Shown piece after piece: positions 1-8,069 of a DNA stretch of 64,000 nucleotides. The stretch comes from Lentzea fradiae (lineage in GTDB: Bacteria; Actinomycetota; Actinomycetes; Mycobacteriales; Pseudonocardiaceae): positions 62,001 through 126,000 of the forward strand of contig NZ_FNCC01000013.1 of assembly GCF_900100955.1 (NCBI RefSeq). Reading direction: 5' to 3'. The notes under the pieces are model-generated. The model was given only the letters and a program-made list of their open reading frames with translations. It ran no database searches and was not told the DNA's origin. Position 1 is the first letter of the stretch; each line of letters starts with the position of its first letter. Both the position numbers and the translations under genes were made by a program.

Positions 1-98
1 ACGTGCACCTGGAACTGTTCTTCGCGGCCATCCAGGGCGTCGAACGCCCGTGGTCCGCCGAACGCGAGGCGGAACTGACCCGGCATTACACCGGTTGA
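1..98 (+). CDS. C-terminal fragment of an unidentified protein
   Basis: An open frame enters from the left edge (reading from base 3) and stops at TGA 96-98, leaving about 31 residues ending in RHYTG. The fragment is charged and helical-looking and contains no recognisable motif. It is supported only by actinomycete-like codon use (G/C at most third positions) and a stop just before the small convergent gene. Function unknown. Confidence 0.45.
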   Translation, partial: VHLELFFAAIQGVERPWSAEREAELTRHYTG

Positions 99-159
99 CC
101 GGGAAATGCAGCGAAAAGACCGTCGCCGAGCCAGATCGGAAACCGGCGGCAAGAACTGA

Positions 160-369
160 TCAGGCGGCGAGCAGGGCCTGTCCGGCGCTGGTCAGGGCTG
201 CGCGTCCGGGCCGGGCGCTGATCAGGCCCGCAGTGGTCAGGCGCAGGCCGACGAACTGGTCGGCGCAGCACAGGCCGTCGACGAGCAGGGAGTGTCCGGC
301 GATCTCACAACGGCCGTCGGCGACGGCTTTGAGAACCGCTCGGTCGCGATGAGTGAGCGAGGCGTTCAT
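160..369 (-). CDS. small protein of unknown function, winged-helix-like
   Basis: A 69-residue protein starting at ATG 369 with a good Shine-Dalgarno (AGGAG about 6 bases upstream), which decides the start. The N-terminal half (THRDRAVLKAVADGRCEI) looks like the first helices of a winged-helix DNA-binding fold, and the rest (LRLTTAGL...LTSAGQALL) like a strand plus recognition helix. It lies 28 bp downstream of the Pol IV gene on the same strand, so the two may be co-transcribed. No catalytic motif is visible. The regulator reading is inference. Confidence 0.6.
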   Translation of the reverse strand: MNASLTHRDRAVLKAVADGRCEIAGHSLLVDGLCCADQFVGLRLTTAGLISARPGRAALTSAGQALLAA

Positions 370-397
370 CTTCTTCTCCTAGCGGTGGAACGTCTAC

Positions 398-1459
398 TTA
401 CTGATACGTCGAAGGAGAAGAGTTCGGTTCGACATTTTCGGAGGAGAATTCCGCGCGGACTCCGAGAAGCCGCACAGCGCGACCGTGGTCGAACCGGTCG
501 AGCACCACCAGGGCGGCGTCGGCCAGGTCCGACGCGGACGACGTCGGCTCCGGCAGCTTCATCAGGCGCACCTTCGTGAAGAACGGGACGAACCGCACCT
601 TCACCCCCACCCGCACGACCGGGCGGCCCTCGGCTTCCACGTCCGCCGCCACCTGGTGGGCCAGTGCCACGACCTCGCGCCGGATGTCGTCCAGGGACAC
701 CAGGTCCTGCTGGAACGTCTTCTCGTGCGAGCGGGACTTCACCACCCACGGCGTCGCGCTCACGGTCGTGTCGCCCGCGCCCCGGCCGAGGTCGTGGAAG
801 TACGGACCCATCCGCGGGCCGAAGCGCGCGGCCAGGTCGCCCACCGGCGCGGTGGCCAGGTCCGTCACGGTCACGAGGCCCATCTCGGCCAGCTTGCGCT
901 CGGTCTTCGCGCCGACGCCCCACAGCGCGGACGTCGGCCGGTGACCCATCACCTCCACCCAGTTGTCCCTCGTCAGGGTGAACACACCGGCGGGCTTGCC
1001 GAACTCGGTGGCGATCTTGGCGCGCAGCTTGTTGTCTCCGATGCCGACCGAGCAGTGCAGGCCGGTCCGCCGCAGCACCGCTTCCTGCAGCGACCGGGCT
1101 AGCGCGACCGGGTCGTCGACGGAGGCGCCGACGAACGCCTCGTCCCAGCCCAGCACCTCCACGACCACGGGGAACGACCGCAGCACGGCCATCACGTCCG
1201 CCGACGCCGACTCGTACAGGGTGTGGTCGGCGGGCAGGAAGACGGCGTCGGGGAGCTTCTTGAACGCGGTCCGCAACGGCATCCCGGAGCGGACGCCGAA
1301 CTCGCGCGCCTCGTACGACGCGGTGGCGACGACCGCGCGTTCGGTCGGATCACCGTTGCCGCCCACCACCACGGGCCTGCCGCGCAACGACGGGTCCCGC
1401 AGGACCTCGACCGCCGCGATGAACTGGTCGAGGTCCACGTGCAGGACGTGGTCCGCCAT
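398..1459 (-). CDS. dinB: Y-family DNA polymerase IV, DinB2-like
   Basis: A 353-residue translesion DNA polymerase. The palm motif HVDLDQFIAAVE (residues 7-18) supplies the first metal-binding Asp residues, and LGWDEAF supplies the second acidic pair. A helix-hairpin-helix region (LWGVGAKTERKL) and a little-finger domain follow. The residue at the steric-gate position, normally Phe or Tyr, is Ile14. Mycobacterial DinB2 has Leu14 there and readily uses ribonucleotides, so this protein is DinB2-like. The C-terminus ends in a polar tail (SSENVEPNSSPSTYQ) without an obvious beta-clamp binding motif, also as in DinB2. The ATG start at 1459 overlaps the start region of the divergent Nudix gene. Confidence 0.93.
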   Translation of the reverse strand: MADHVLHVDLDQFIAAVEVLRDPSLRGRPVVVGGNGDPTERAVVATASYEAREFGVRSGMPLRTAFKKLPDAVFLPADHTLYESASADVMAVLRSFPVVVEVLGWDEAFVGASVDDPVALARSLQEAVLRRTGLHCSVGIGDNKLRAKIATEFGKPAGVFTLTRDNWVEVMGHRPTSALWGVGAKTERKLAEMGLVTVTDLATAPVGDLAARFGPRMGPYFHDLGRGAGDTTVSATPWVVKSRSHEKTFQQDLVSLDDIRREVVALAHQVAADVEAEGRPVVRVGVKVRFVPFFTKVRLMKLPEPTSSASDLADAALVVLDRFDHGRAVRLLGVRAEFSSENVEPNSSPSTYQ

Positions 1460-1469
1460 GCTGGACAGT

Positions 1470-1916
1470 ATGAAACGGTCGGCCGGAATCCTGCTCTTCA
1501 GACGACGCGAGCAGCTGGAGGTGCTCCTCGGGCACATGGGCGGCCCGTTCTGGGCCCGCAAGGACGCCGGGGCGTGGTCGGTGCCGAAGGGCGAGTACAC
1601 CGAGGACGAGACGCCGGAGGCCGCCGCGCGGCGCGAGTTCGAGGAGGAGCTCGGGCTGCCCGTGCCCGAGGGCGAGCTGGTCCCGCTCGGCGAGGCCAAG
1701 GGGTCCGGCAAGGTCATCACGGTGTGGGCGCTGGAGGGCGACCTCGACCCCGAGGCGGTCGTGCCCGGCACGTTCGAGCTGGAGTGGCCGCCGAAGTCGG
1801 GGCAGCGCAAGACCTTCCCCGAGGTCGACCGCGTGGGGTGGTTCTCCGTGGAAGAGGCGAGCGCGAAGATCGTCTCCGCGCAGCGCCCCTTCCTCGAACG
1901 ACTCACGGCCAGATAG
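1470..1916 (+). CDS. Nudix hydrolase
   Basis: A 148-residue Nudix-family pyrophosphohydrolase. The complete Nudix box GX5EX7REUXEEXGU is present at GEYTEDETPEAAARREFEEE followed by LGL, which binds Mg2+ and cleaves nucleoside diphosphate-linked substrates. The surrounding sequence (KRSAGILLFRRRE...GPFWARKDAGAWSVPKGEY) matches the actinobacterial MutT-like subgroup often described as NTP/Ap4A hydrolases; the substrate is not determinable here. ATG 1470 is chosen, but in-frame ATG 1458 is possible. The gene is transcribed divergently from dinB, and a nucleotide-pool or DNA-repair role fits. Its end overlaps the endonuclease I gene by 14 bp tail to tail. Confidence 0.9.
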   Translation: MKRSAGILLFRRREQLEVLLGHMGGPFWARKDAGAWSVPKGEYTEDETPEAAARREFEEELGLPVPEGELVPLGEAKGSGKVITVWALEGDLDPEAVVPGTFELEWPPKSGQRKTFPEVDRVGWFSVEEASAKIVSAQRPFLERLTAR

Positions 1917-3069
1917 CGGCGACCCACTCCGGGTGGTCGATGAACGGGTTGCGGTTGTGCTGGTAGCTGTCGAAGATCACCTGGTTGCGGCGCTTCTCGA
2001 ACGCGTCCGGCGGGTCCTGCTGGTGCCACTGCTTGAGCACCGACAGCTTGCCCATGTACGGGGCGGAGCCGTTGGACACCGAGTTGTTGATCTCCAGGTT
2101 CACGTAGCCGTCGTTGCCCTCGTAGCGCACGGCCATGTAGAAGATCATCCGCGCGACGTCGCCCTTCACGGCGTCGCGCGGCTCGAACGAGTCGCCGTCG
2201 GCGTAGTTGCCGGGCGCCTCGGCGACCGGGGAACCACCGTTGTCGAAGTCGAGGTTGCCGCGCGCGGAGTTCACCGAGACGTCCGTCGGCCGCAGGTGGT
2301 GGATGTCGGTGCCGGGACCGGTGGACGTGCCGAAGTCACCGTGCGACTTGGCCCAGACGTGCTCGCGGTTCCAGTCGTCGGCGCCGCCGCCGTTGGTGGA
2401 CTTGGCCTGTGAGCGGCCGCTGTAGAGCAGGATCACGTTGTTCGAGTTGTTCGGGTCCTGGTCGGTGGCCTTCAGCGCGTTCCAGACCTGGTCGTAGCTC
2501 AGCTTGGTCTGGTTGCGGATGATCCCGTTCAACGCCGACTTCAGCGTCGCGCCGCTCTTGCCGCACGCCGCCGTGTAGTAGCTCTCGCACGCCGAGTTCG
2601 GGGGTGCCGTCGTCGTGGTGGCGGTCGTTGTTGTTGTCGTGGTCGGCGGTGTTGTCGAACCGGCGAACGCGAACGCCGTGGACGAGGTCAGGCCCGCGTG
2701 CGAGAAGTACGCGCCGAGCTTGCCCGTCACGTCGATCTGCTTGCCGAGCAGCGAGGGGTTCGTCTTCATCCCCCACTGCGCGCGGAACGCGGACGGGATC
2801 TGCACGTAGACCATGCTCGACGTGCTGGTCGTCGACGCCGAGTCGGCGAGAGCCAACGCGTAGTCGTTCGGGTAGTTCGAACGGAGGACGGTCGTCGTGG
2901 CCGTGGGCTGGCCGACGACGTAGCCGCGGACCGTCGCCGACGAGCCGTTCTGCTGGCTGATCGCCTGGGCGACGGTGAGCGGTGCCGCTGCGACGGCGGC
3001 GGTCGACCCGTACAGGCCGGCCGCCGCGAGCAAACCGATGACTAACGCGAGAGGATTCCACCGAGCCAT
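1903..3069 (-). CDS. secreted endonuclease I family nuclease
   Basis: A 388-residue secreted non-specific nuclease. A signal peptide (MARWNPLALVIGLLAAAGLYG, cleavage near AVAAAP) is followed by an OB-fold-like domain (about 30-145, starting LTVAQAISQQNGSSATVRGYVVG), a Thr/Pro linker (TTPPTTTTTTTATTTTAPP) and the endonuclease I domain (about 160-388). The domain has the expected motifs NREHVWAKSHG, DIHHLRPTD, ARGNLDFD and the C-terminal NRNPFIDHPEWV. Two Cys near 160-170 could form a disulfide. The N-terminal OB domain and linker are a typical arrangement for extracellular nucleases used in DNA scavenging. Confidence 0.92.
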   Translation of the reverse strand: MARWNPLALVIGLLAAAGLYGSTAAVAAAPLTVAQAISQQNGSSATVRGYVVGQPTATTTVLRSNYPNDYALALADSASTTSTSSMVYVQIPSAFRAQWGMKTNPSLLGKQIDVTGKLGAYFSHAGLTSSTAFAFAGSTTPPTTTTTTTATTTTAPPNSACESYYTAACGKSGATLKSALNGIIRNQTKLSYDQVWNALKATDQDPNNSNNVILLYSGRSQAKSTNGGGADDWNREHVWAKSHGDFGTSTGPGTDIHHLRPTDVSVNSARGNLDFDNGGSPVAEAPGNYADGDSFEPRDAVKGDVARMIFYMAVRYEGNDGYVNLEINNSVSNGSAPYMGKLSVLKQWHQQDPPDAFEKRRNQVIFDSYQHNRNPFIDHPEWVAAIWP

Positions 3070-3174
3070 GTGCTCTCCCCGATCGTGTGGACGTTGTGCA
3101 CACGATCGAGGGGTGCGGTCAACGAACGGTTAACGCGGGGTCACGTCGGCAGGACGACCTGAGGTCGGTCAACG

Positions 3175-3693
3175 TCAATACCTGCGGATTCCTCGGTTCT
3201 TGCGCGCGTAGAGGTCGCGGAGCAGCGAGATCTCGGCGCCGTGGTGGATCACCTCGCGGTTGATGTGCAGCACCAGAGTCGCCATCGGTTCCGCAGCGAA
3301 CGGCCCCTCCGCGGGCCCGACCGGCAGCGAGAGGTCGGCCTTGCGCGCACCGGCCATCCACGTCTCGCAGGCGTCGTCGAGCTGCCGCAACGCCTCGGCG
3401 GCGGTCAGCGCGTAGGGCCAGGTCGCGTAGTCGGCCGGTGGACCGCCGAAGTGCGAAGCCGACCGCATCGCGAACACGCCCACGATCACGTGCGCCATCC
3501 GCCAGGCGATCGTCGTGACCGGTGCGGGCTCGGGTGGCGGGTGCTCCCAGTCGATCCCGCCGGACCGCAGGGTCCACGCGCCCGGGACGGGTTCCCAGAG
3601 GTACTCGTCATCGGTCAGGCCGTCGAGCCGCGGCCGCAGCTGCACCTTCCAGTGCCATTCGAGCTGGTCCGTCAACTGCCTGTTCCAGTCCAT
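3175..3693 (-). CDS. DinB-superfamily protein (four-helix, putative thiol/metal-dependent)
   Basis: A 172-residue DinB-like (YfiT/DUF664-type) protein, unrelated to DNA polymerase IV. Family members fold as a four-helix bundle that binds a metal through three His residues; the actinobacterial ones include mycothiol-dependent enzymes. Candidate ligands here are His in AWRMAHVIVG, and the two His in REVIHHGAEI. The opening MDWNRQLTDQLEWHWKVQLRPRL and EYLWEPVPGAWTLR are characteristic. ATG 3693 is used because it begins the conserved part; an upstream start at 3723 is possible. It is divergent from the YqeB-like gene. Enzyme activity unknown. Confidence 0.82.
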   Translation of the reverse strand: MDWNRQLTDQLEWHWKVQLRPRLDGLTDDEYLWEPVPGAWTLRSGGIDWEHPPPEPAPVTTIAWRMAHVIVGVFAMRSASHFGGPPADYATWPYALTAAEALRQLDDACETWMAGARKADLSLPVGPAEGPFAAEPMATLVLHINREVIHHGAEISLLRDLYARKNRGIRRY

Positions 3694-3744
3694 GACGGCG
3701 ACGGTATGACCGTTCGCGGACACCTACTGTCCTGAAACTGATAA

Positions 3745-3758
3745 ACCGAGCGCTCGGT
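3745..3758. promoter_or_regulatory. perfect 14-bp palindrome, probable TetR operator
   Basis: ACCGAGCGCTCGGT is a perfect inverted repeat lying 15 bp before the YqeB-like start and between two divergent genes. Its form is typical of TetR-family operators, and the second gene of the rightward operon encodes a TetR protein, so autoregulation is the simplest reading. Confidence 0.65.
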
Positions 3759-3772
3759 CTATTATTCATCGC

Positions 3773-4438
3773 ATGACGACTGTGCGAGAGGCGGCGGCGG
3801 TCCGGCACGGCATCTGGGCGCTCTGCCCGGCCGTGGGCGCCGCCGCGGTGTGGGGGCTCGGACTGGCGGCCGACTGGGTCGCGAACCTGCGGTGGTTCCC
3901 GTTCCAGGGCGTGTTCCAGCTGGTCGCGGACATCCCGGAGCCGTGGGCGACGATCGCGGCGGTGGCGCTCGGCGCCGTCGCGGGCCTCGTGTTCGCGGCG
4001 CTCTGGGCTAAGGACATGCTGGCGGTCGAGGTCACGTCCGGGCGCGTCGTGCTGCACCGCGACGACGTGGTCCTCGCCTTCGAGCGCGCCGAGGTGGAGT
4101 CGGCGTTCACCGACGGCAAGCAGCTCGTGCTGCTCTCCCGGGACGGCGCCGAACTGGCCCGCGAGACCTCCGACCTGAGCAGGGCGGACCTCGAACGCGC
4201 TTTCACCGGCGAGGGCTACCGGTGGCGCGACGCCGACCCGTTCGCGGCGGAGTTCCGGCTCTGGGTCGAGCACGCGCCCGAGCTGGCACCGGAGGTGAAC
4301 GCCCTGTTCGCCGCCCGCCGCAAAGCCGTCGCGAAGCACGAGTCCGAGGAGGCGGCAGAATTGGCGCGGGAGATCCGGCACCGCGGCGTCGCGGTCAGGG
4401 ACGAGAAGAAGAGGCAGTACTACAGGTGCGAACGGTAG
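3773..4438 (+). CDS. YqeB-like two-TM membrane protein
   Basis: A 221-residue protein with two N-terminal transmembrane helices (about 14-36 and 58-80), followed by a soluble beta-rich region (VEVTSGRVVLHRDDVVLAFERAEVESAFTD) that looks like a PH-like domain, and a charged helical tail ending in KKRQYYRCER. This architecture resembles the YqeB family of uncharacterised membrane proteins. It is the first gene behind the palindromic operator and overlaps the TetR gene by 13 bp, so the two are translationally linked. The family assignment is moderate; the function is unknown. Confidence 0.7.
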   Translation: MTTVREAAAVRHGIWALCPAVGAAAVWGLGLAADWVANLRWFPFQGVFQLVADIPEPWATIAAVALGAVAGLVFAALWAKDMLAVEVTSGRVVLHRDDVVLAFERAEVESAFTDGKQLVLLSRDGAELARETSDLSRADLERAFTGEGYRWRDADPFAAEFRLWVEHAPELAPEVNALFAARRKAVAKHESEEAAELAREIRHRGVAVRDEKKRQYYRCER

Positions 4439-5022
4439 ATCCGGTCAAGCACGCGGAGAAGAAACGCCACATCACCGACACCGCGGCGGGGCTGTTCGCG
4501 ACCAAGGGCTTCGACCGCACGACGGTCGCCGACATCTGCCAGGCCGCCGGCATCAGCACCGGCAGCCTCTTCCACTACTTCCCCACCAAGCGGGCGATCT
4601 TCCGGGAGATCTTCGAGCAGGACAGCGCGGACAACGAGGCGATGTTCGCGCAGGCGCGCGAGCTGAGCCCGTGGGACGGCGTCCTGCTCGTCGTGGACCG
4701 CCTCAGCGAACCCGCGCTGGACCGGGCACTGGCCGGGCTCGTGGTGGAGATCGTGGCGCAGGCGAGCCGCGACCCGGAGCTGTGGGAGCTGGCCGCCCGC
4801 AACGAGCGGGTCGTGCGCGACGAGCTGGCCGTCCTGTTCCAGCGGGCCCACGACGCCGGCCAGATCGCGCTGTCGGTGAGCGCGACGACCGCGGCGAGCT
4901 GGACGCAGGGTCTCGTCGACGGGCTGTACGGGCGGCTGGTCGACCCGGAGTTCGACGCCCCCGAACAGGTGGTCACCCTACGTCTGATCCTTTCCCGATT
5001 CGTGGGTGCTGAAGCACGATGA
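4426..5022 (+). CDS. TetR-family transcriptional regulator
   Basis: A 198-residue TetR regulator. The N-terminal helix-turn-helix is clear: RHITDTAAGLFATKGF, TTVADICQAAGISTGSLFHYF, PTKRAIFREIF. The remainder is the all-helical ligand-binding and dimerisation domain. The GTG start at 4426 is chosen because a GAAGAAGAGGCAG Shine-Dalgarno lies about 9 bases upstream and the start lies inside the end of the YqeB-like gene, a coupled arrangement. It probably binds the palindrome at 3745-3758 and represses its own operon. The ligand is unknown. Confidence 0.92.
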   Translation: MRTVDPVKHAEKKRHITDTAAGLFATKGFDRTTVADICQAAGISTGSLFHYFPTKRAIFREIFEQDSADNEAMFAQARELSPWDGVLLVVDRLSEPALDRALAGLVVEIVAQASRDPELWELAARNERVVRDELAVLFQRAHDAGQIALSVSATTAASWTQGLVDGLYGRLVDPEFDAPEQVVTLRLILSRFVGAEAR

Positions 5023-5026
5023 GGGC

Positions 5027-6169
5027 ATGGCTTACGACGTCGCAGCTGTTCGCGCCCACTTCCCCGCCCTGCGCGAGGGCGCAGCGCACTTCGACGGTCC
5101 CGGTGGGGCGCAGGTCCCCGACGTCGTCGGTGACGCGGTCAGGGAGGCGCTGACCTCGGCGGTCTCCAACCGCGGCTCCGTCACGGCGGCGGAGCGCAGG
5201 GCCGAGGAGATCGTGCGGACGGCCCGCCGCACGATGGCGGAGTTCCTCAACGCGGGCAGCGTCGTGTTCGGCCGCAGCATGACCCAGCTGACCTACGACT
5301 TCGCCCGCACGCTGTCGAAGAACTGGCGGCCGGGCGACGAGATCATCGTCACCAGGATCGACCACGACGCGAACATCCGGCCGTGGGTGCAGGCGGCCGA
5401 GGCGGCACGGGTCACCGTGCGCTGGGCGCCGTTCGACCGCACGACCGGGGAGCTGCCCGTCGAGTCGGTGACGAAGCTGCTGTCCGACCGCACGCGGGTC
5501 GTCGCCGTCACGGCCGCGTCGAACCTGCTGGGCACCCGGCCGGACATCGCCGAGATCGCGCGGGCGGCGCACGAGATGGCGGCGTTCGTCTACGTCGACG
5601 GCGTGCACTACACGCCGCACGTCCCGGTCGACGTCGAGGCGCTGGACGCGGACTTCTTCGTGTGCTCGCCGTACAAGTTCCTCGGACCGCACCTCGGGGT
5701 GCTGGCCGCCGCGCCGGAGCTGCTGGAGACGCTGCGGCCGGACAAGCTGCTGCCGTCGACCAACGCCGTGCCGGAACGGTTCGAGCTCGGCACCCTGCCC
5801 TACGAGCTGCTGGCAGGGACGACCGCGGCGGTGGAGTTCATGCGCGGGCTCGACGGGCTGGAGGAGCACGAGCTGGGCCTGCGCGAGAAGCTCGAGACCG
5901 GCCTGCGCGAGCTGGGCGTGCGGATCTACAGCAAGGCGTCGTCGCGGACGCCGACCGTGCTGTTCTCCGTCGACGGGCTGGAGCCCGCCGAGGTGTACCG
6001 CCGGCTCGGCGCCGAGGGCGTGAACGCGCCCGCCGGGCACTTCTACGCGCTGGAGTGCTCGCGCTGGCTCGGCCTCGGCGACAAGGGCGCGGTGCGGGCG
6101 GGGATCGCGCCGTACACCGACGAGTCCGATGTGGACCGGTTGCTGCAGGCCGTGTCCCGGCTGCGCTGA
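5027..6169 (+). CDS. cysteine desulfurase-like class V aminotransferase
   Basis: A 380-residue PLP-dependent fold-type I enzyme of the cysteine-desulfurase-like group. The PLP lysine is in CSPYKFLGPHLG. The Asp that contacts the pyridine nitrogen is in VYVDGVHYTPH, and the SNLLGT segment contributes phosphate binding. It lacks the long Cys-containing loop of NifS/IscS, so classical Fe-S sulfur donation is doubtful. It follows the TetR gene by 4 bp and may share its transcript. It ends 3 bp from the convergent membrane-protein gene. The physiological substrate is unknown. Confidence 0.88.
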   Translation: MAYDVAAVRAHFPALREGAAHFDGPGGAQVPDVVGDAVREALTSAVSNRGSVTAAERRAEEIVRTARRTMAEFLNAGSVVFGRSMTQLTYDFARTLSKNWRPGDEIIVTRIDHDANIRPWVQAAEAARVTVRWAPFDRTTGELPVESVTKLLSDRTRVVAVTAASNLLGTRPDIAEIARAAHEMAAFVYVDGVHYTPHVPVDVEALDADFFVCSPYKFLGPHLGVLAAAPELLETLRPDKLLPSTNAVPERFELGTLPYELLAGTTAAVEFMRGLDGLEEHELGLREKLETGLRELGVRIYSKASSRTPTVLFSVDGLEPAEVYRRLGAEGVNAPAGHFYALECSRWLGLGDKGAVRAGIAPYTDESDVDRLLQAVSRLR

Positions 6170-6172
6170 GCC

Positions 6173-7774
6173 TCAGACGAACAGCGCGAGCCCGGCGTAG
6201 GCGGCCGCGGCGAACACGCCGACGTTGAGCCGGCGGGTCACGCGGTCGCCGGAACGGCCGGAGAGGAGCGAGCGGGCACGGGCCCACATCACCTTCTCGC
6301 CCGCCTCCCGGTCCGGCAGCTGCGGCGTGGTGAGCACGTCGCCGTGCGGGCCGAACGCGAGCATCAGCTGAGGTCCCGCCCTGCGCACGCCGTGCAGCTG
6401 CGCCCACGGCACGCGGTACGTCCAGACACCGGTGTAGAGCACGACGTGCCGGTGGTCGAGGCGCATCATCGGCTGGAACCGCGTCACGGCCGACAGCACG
6501 CACTGCACGCCGATCAGGCCGAGCACGACGAAGCCCGGGTAGTACTGCAGCCCCACCAGCGCGCCGACCGCGCCGAGCAGCAGGACGACGCCCTCGGTGC
6601 GGCGGCGGTCACCCGGCCACACCGCGTGCGGCAGGTCGACCGGTGTCCCCGCGGTGACCGGTTCGCCCGGCAGGTGGGCACCGTGGACGGTGTGGTGCCG
6701 GCGGATCCTGCCGAGGCTGCTGGTCGCGACCACGTCCCCGTCGCGCACCAGCGCGACCTGGCCGCCGTGGTGCCACTCCCCCGCGACGAGCAGCTCCACC
6801 GGGTCGAGCGGCACCGGCGGGTCCTCCTCGCCGCGCCAGACCCGGCCGAACTCCTCGGTGTCGTGGTAGAGCGGCTCCTCCAGGCCGAGGTCGGCGAGCG
6901 TGGTGACGACGGCGACGTCCGCGTCCCCGTGCCGCAGCAGGACGCGGCGCGGTCCGACCGGGACGGCCCGCACCCGGACCGCCTTCACCGGGCCGCTCCA
7001 CAACGCGCGGCGGCGGCGTTCCCGCACGGCGAGCATCACCGCGAGGAACACCGCGGCGCCACCGAGGGTGAGCCACCACGTGACGTCCTCCGGCTCGTTC
7101 TCCATCCGCACCCACTCGCCGTCGGCGAGCACCTGCACGGAGTCGCCGACCTGATAGGTCTCCGGGGCGAGCGGCTCGAACCCCGCGCGCTGCCGGTCCG
7201 GCAGCTCCACCCACACCTCGTAGGTGTTCTTGATCTCGACGACCTCGGCCTCGACCCGGCTGGCCTTCGCGACGTGCTGCTCGATCTCGCCGCTGGACAG
7301 GTCGTACTGCACGAACGTCAGGAACCCGAACAACACGAGCAGCACGGCGACGACCCGCAGGGCGCCTCGCTGCGGCGGCATGTCCGGCAGCATGACGAGC
7401 GCCGTGCCCGCCGCCTCGTGCTGGTCCGCACGCGACCTCACCGTCCACGCCGCCACCACCGCGCACGCGGCGGCGTGCAGGCCGAACGCGAGGTTGGCGG
7501 TCGCGCTGCCGTCGAGGGCCAGGTCGAGCGCACCGAACACCACGCCCGTCGCGCACCCCGTGAGCACGCGGCCGAACAGCAGCAACAACGGCGTCGCCAG
7601 CAACGGCACCACGGCGAGGGCGAACAGCGGGTCCGGCGCGCAGGGATGCGCGGCCGTGCAGGGCACGTCGTTGCCGCCCACCGCGAAGTAGAACGCGGCG
7701 ACCCACCCTCCGACGAGCCCCACCTTGGTCACCCACCACGGAACCGCGGCCGCGTGCCAGCGATGGAGGTCCAC
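6173..7774 (-). CDS. multi-TM integral membrane protein, unknown function
   Basis: A 533-residue protein. The N-terminal part holds about five hydrophobic helices (residues 12-180). A long soluble region (about 180-390, with a short TM at about 232-250) contains SH3/OB-like strands (VEAEVVEIKNTYEVWVEL, YQVGDSVQVLADGEWVRM). Two or three further TM helices lie near 395-440, and a final one sits at the C-terminus. No catalytic motif is seen. The opening MDLHRWHAAAVPWWVTKVG places the N-terminus inside or at the membrane surface. Comparable large proteins occur in Pseudonocardiales without assigned function. Confidence 0.72.
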   Translation of the reverse strand: MDLHRWHAAAVPWWVTKVGLVGGWVAAFYFAVGGNDVPCTAAHPCAPDPLFALAVVPLLATPLLLLFGRVLTGCATGVVFGALDLALDGSATANLAFGLHAAACAVVAAWTVRSRADQHEAAGTALVMLPDMPPQRGALRVVAVLLVLFGFLTFVQYDLSSGEIEQHVAKASRVEAEVVEIKNTYEVWVELPDRQRAGFEPLAPETYQVGDSVQVLADGEWVRMENEPEDVTWWLTLGGAAVFLAVMLAVRERRRRALWSGPVKAVRVRAVPVGPRRVLLRHGDADVAVVTTLADLGLEEPLYHDTEEFGRVWRGEEDPPVPLDPVELLVAGEWHHGGQVALVRDGDVVATSSLGRIRRHHTVHGAHLPGEPVTAGTPVDLPHAVWPGDRRRTEGVVLLLGAVGALVGLQYYPGFVVLGLIGVQCVLSAVTRFQPMMRLDHRHVVLYTGVWTYRVPWAQLHGVRRAGPQLMLAFGPHGDVLTTPQLPDREAGEKVMWARARSLLSGRSGDRVTRRLNVGVFAAAAYAGLALFV

Positions 7775-7883
7775 GGACCGATCATGACACGTCCATTGCT
7801 CCGAACGGCGCGGTTCCCCGGCATCGGAACGGGTATCCGCCGCTCACCACGAATCCGGAGCAACTGAGCAGGAGGCGGACGCA

Positions 7884-8069
7884 ATGCTGGCCATCATCGC
7901 CGCGGTGTCGTTCGGGTTAGCGCTGATCCTGGACCTCGCCAAGACCGGGCTCGGTGACGTGATCACGGTGAACACGCTCGTCGTGCTCGGCCTGTTGCTG
8001 CTCGCGCTGCACCTCGCCGGCGTCGGCAGCGGCACACGGTCGTTCGGCTGGCGCCGTGCCCGCAGGTAA
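7884..8069 (+). CDS. small two-helix membrane protein
   Basis: A 61-residue protein with two hydrophobic segments (AIIAAVSFGLALILDL and TLVVLGLLLLALHLAGV) and a basic tail WRRARR. The AGGAGG Shine-Dalgarno 8 bases before ATG 7884 is strong. It overlaps the YihY gene start by 14 bp, so the two are translationally coupled. It could be a small partner of YihY; the function is unknown. Confidence 0.7.
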   Translation: MLAIIAAVSFGLALILDLAKTGLGDVITVNTLVVLGLLLLALHLAGVGSGTRSFGWRRARR

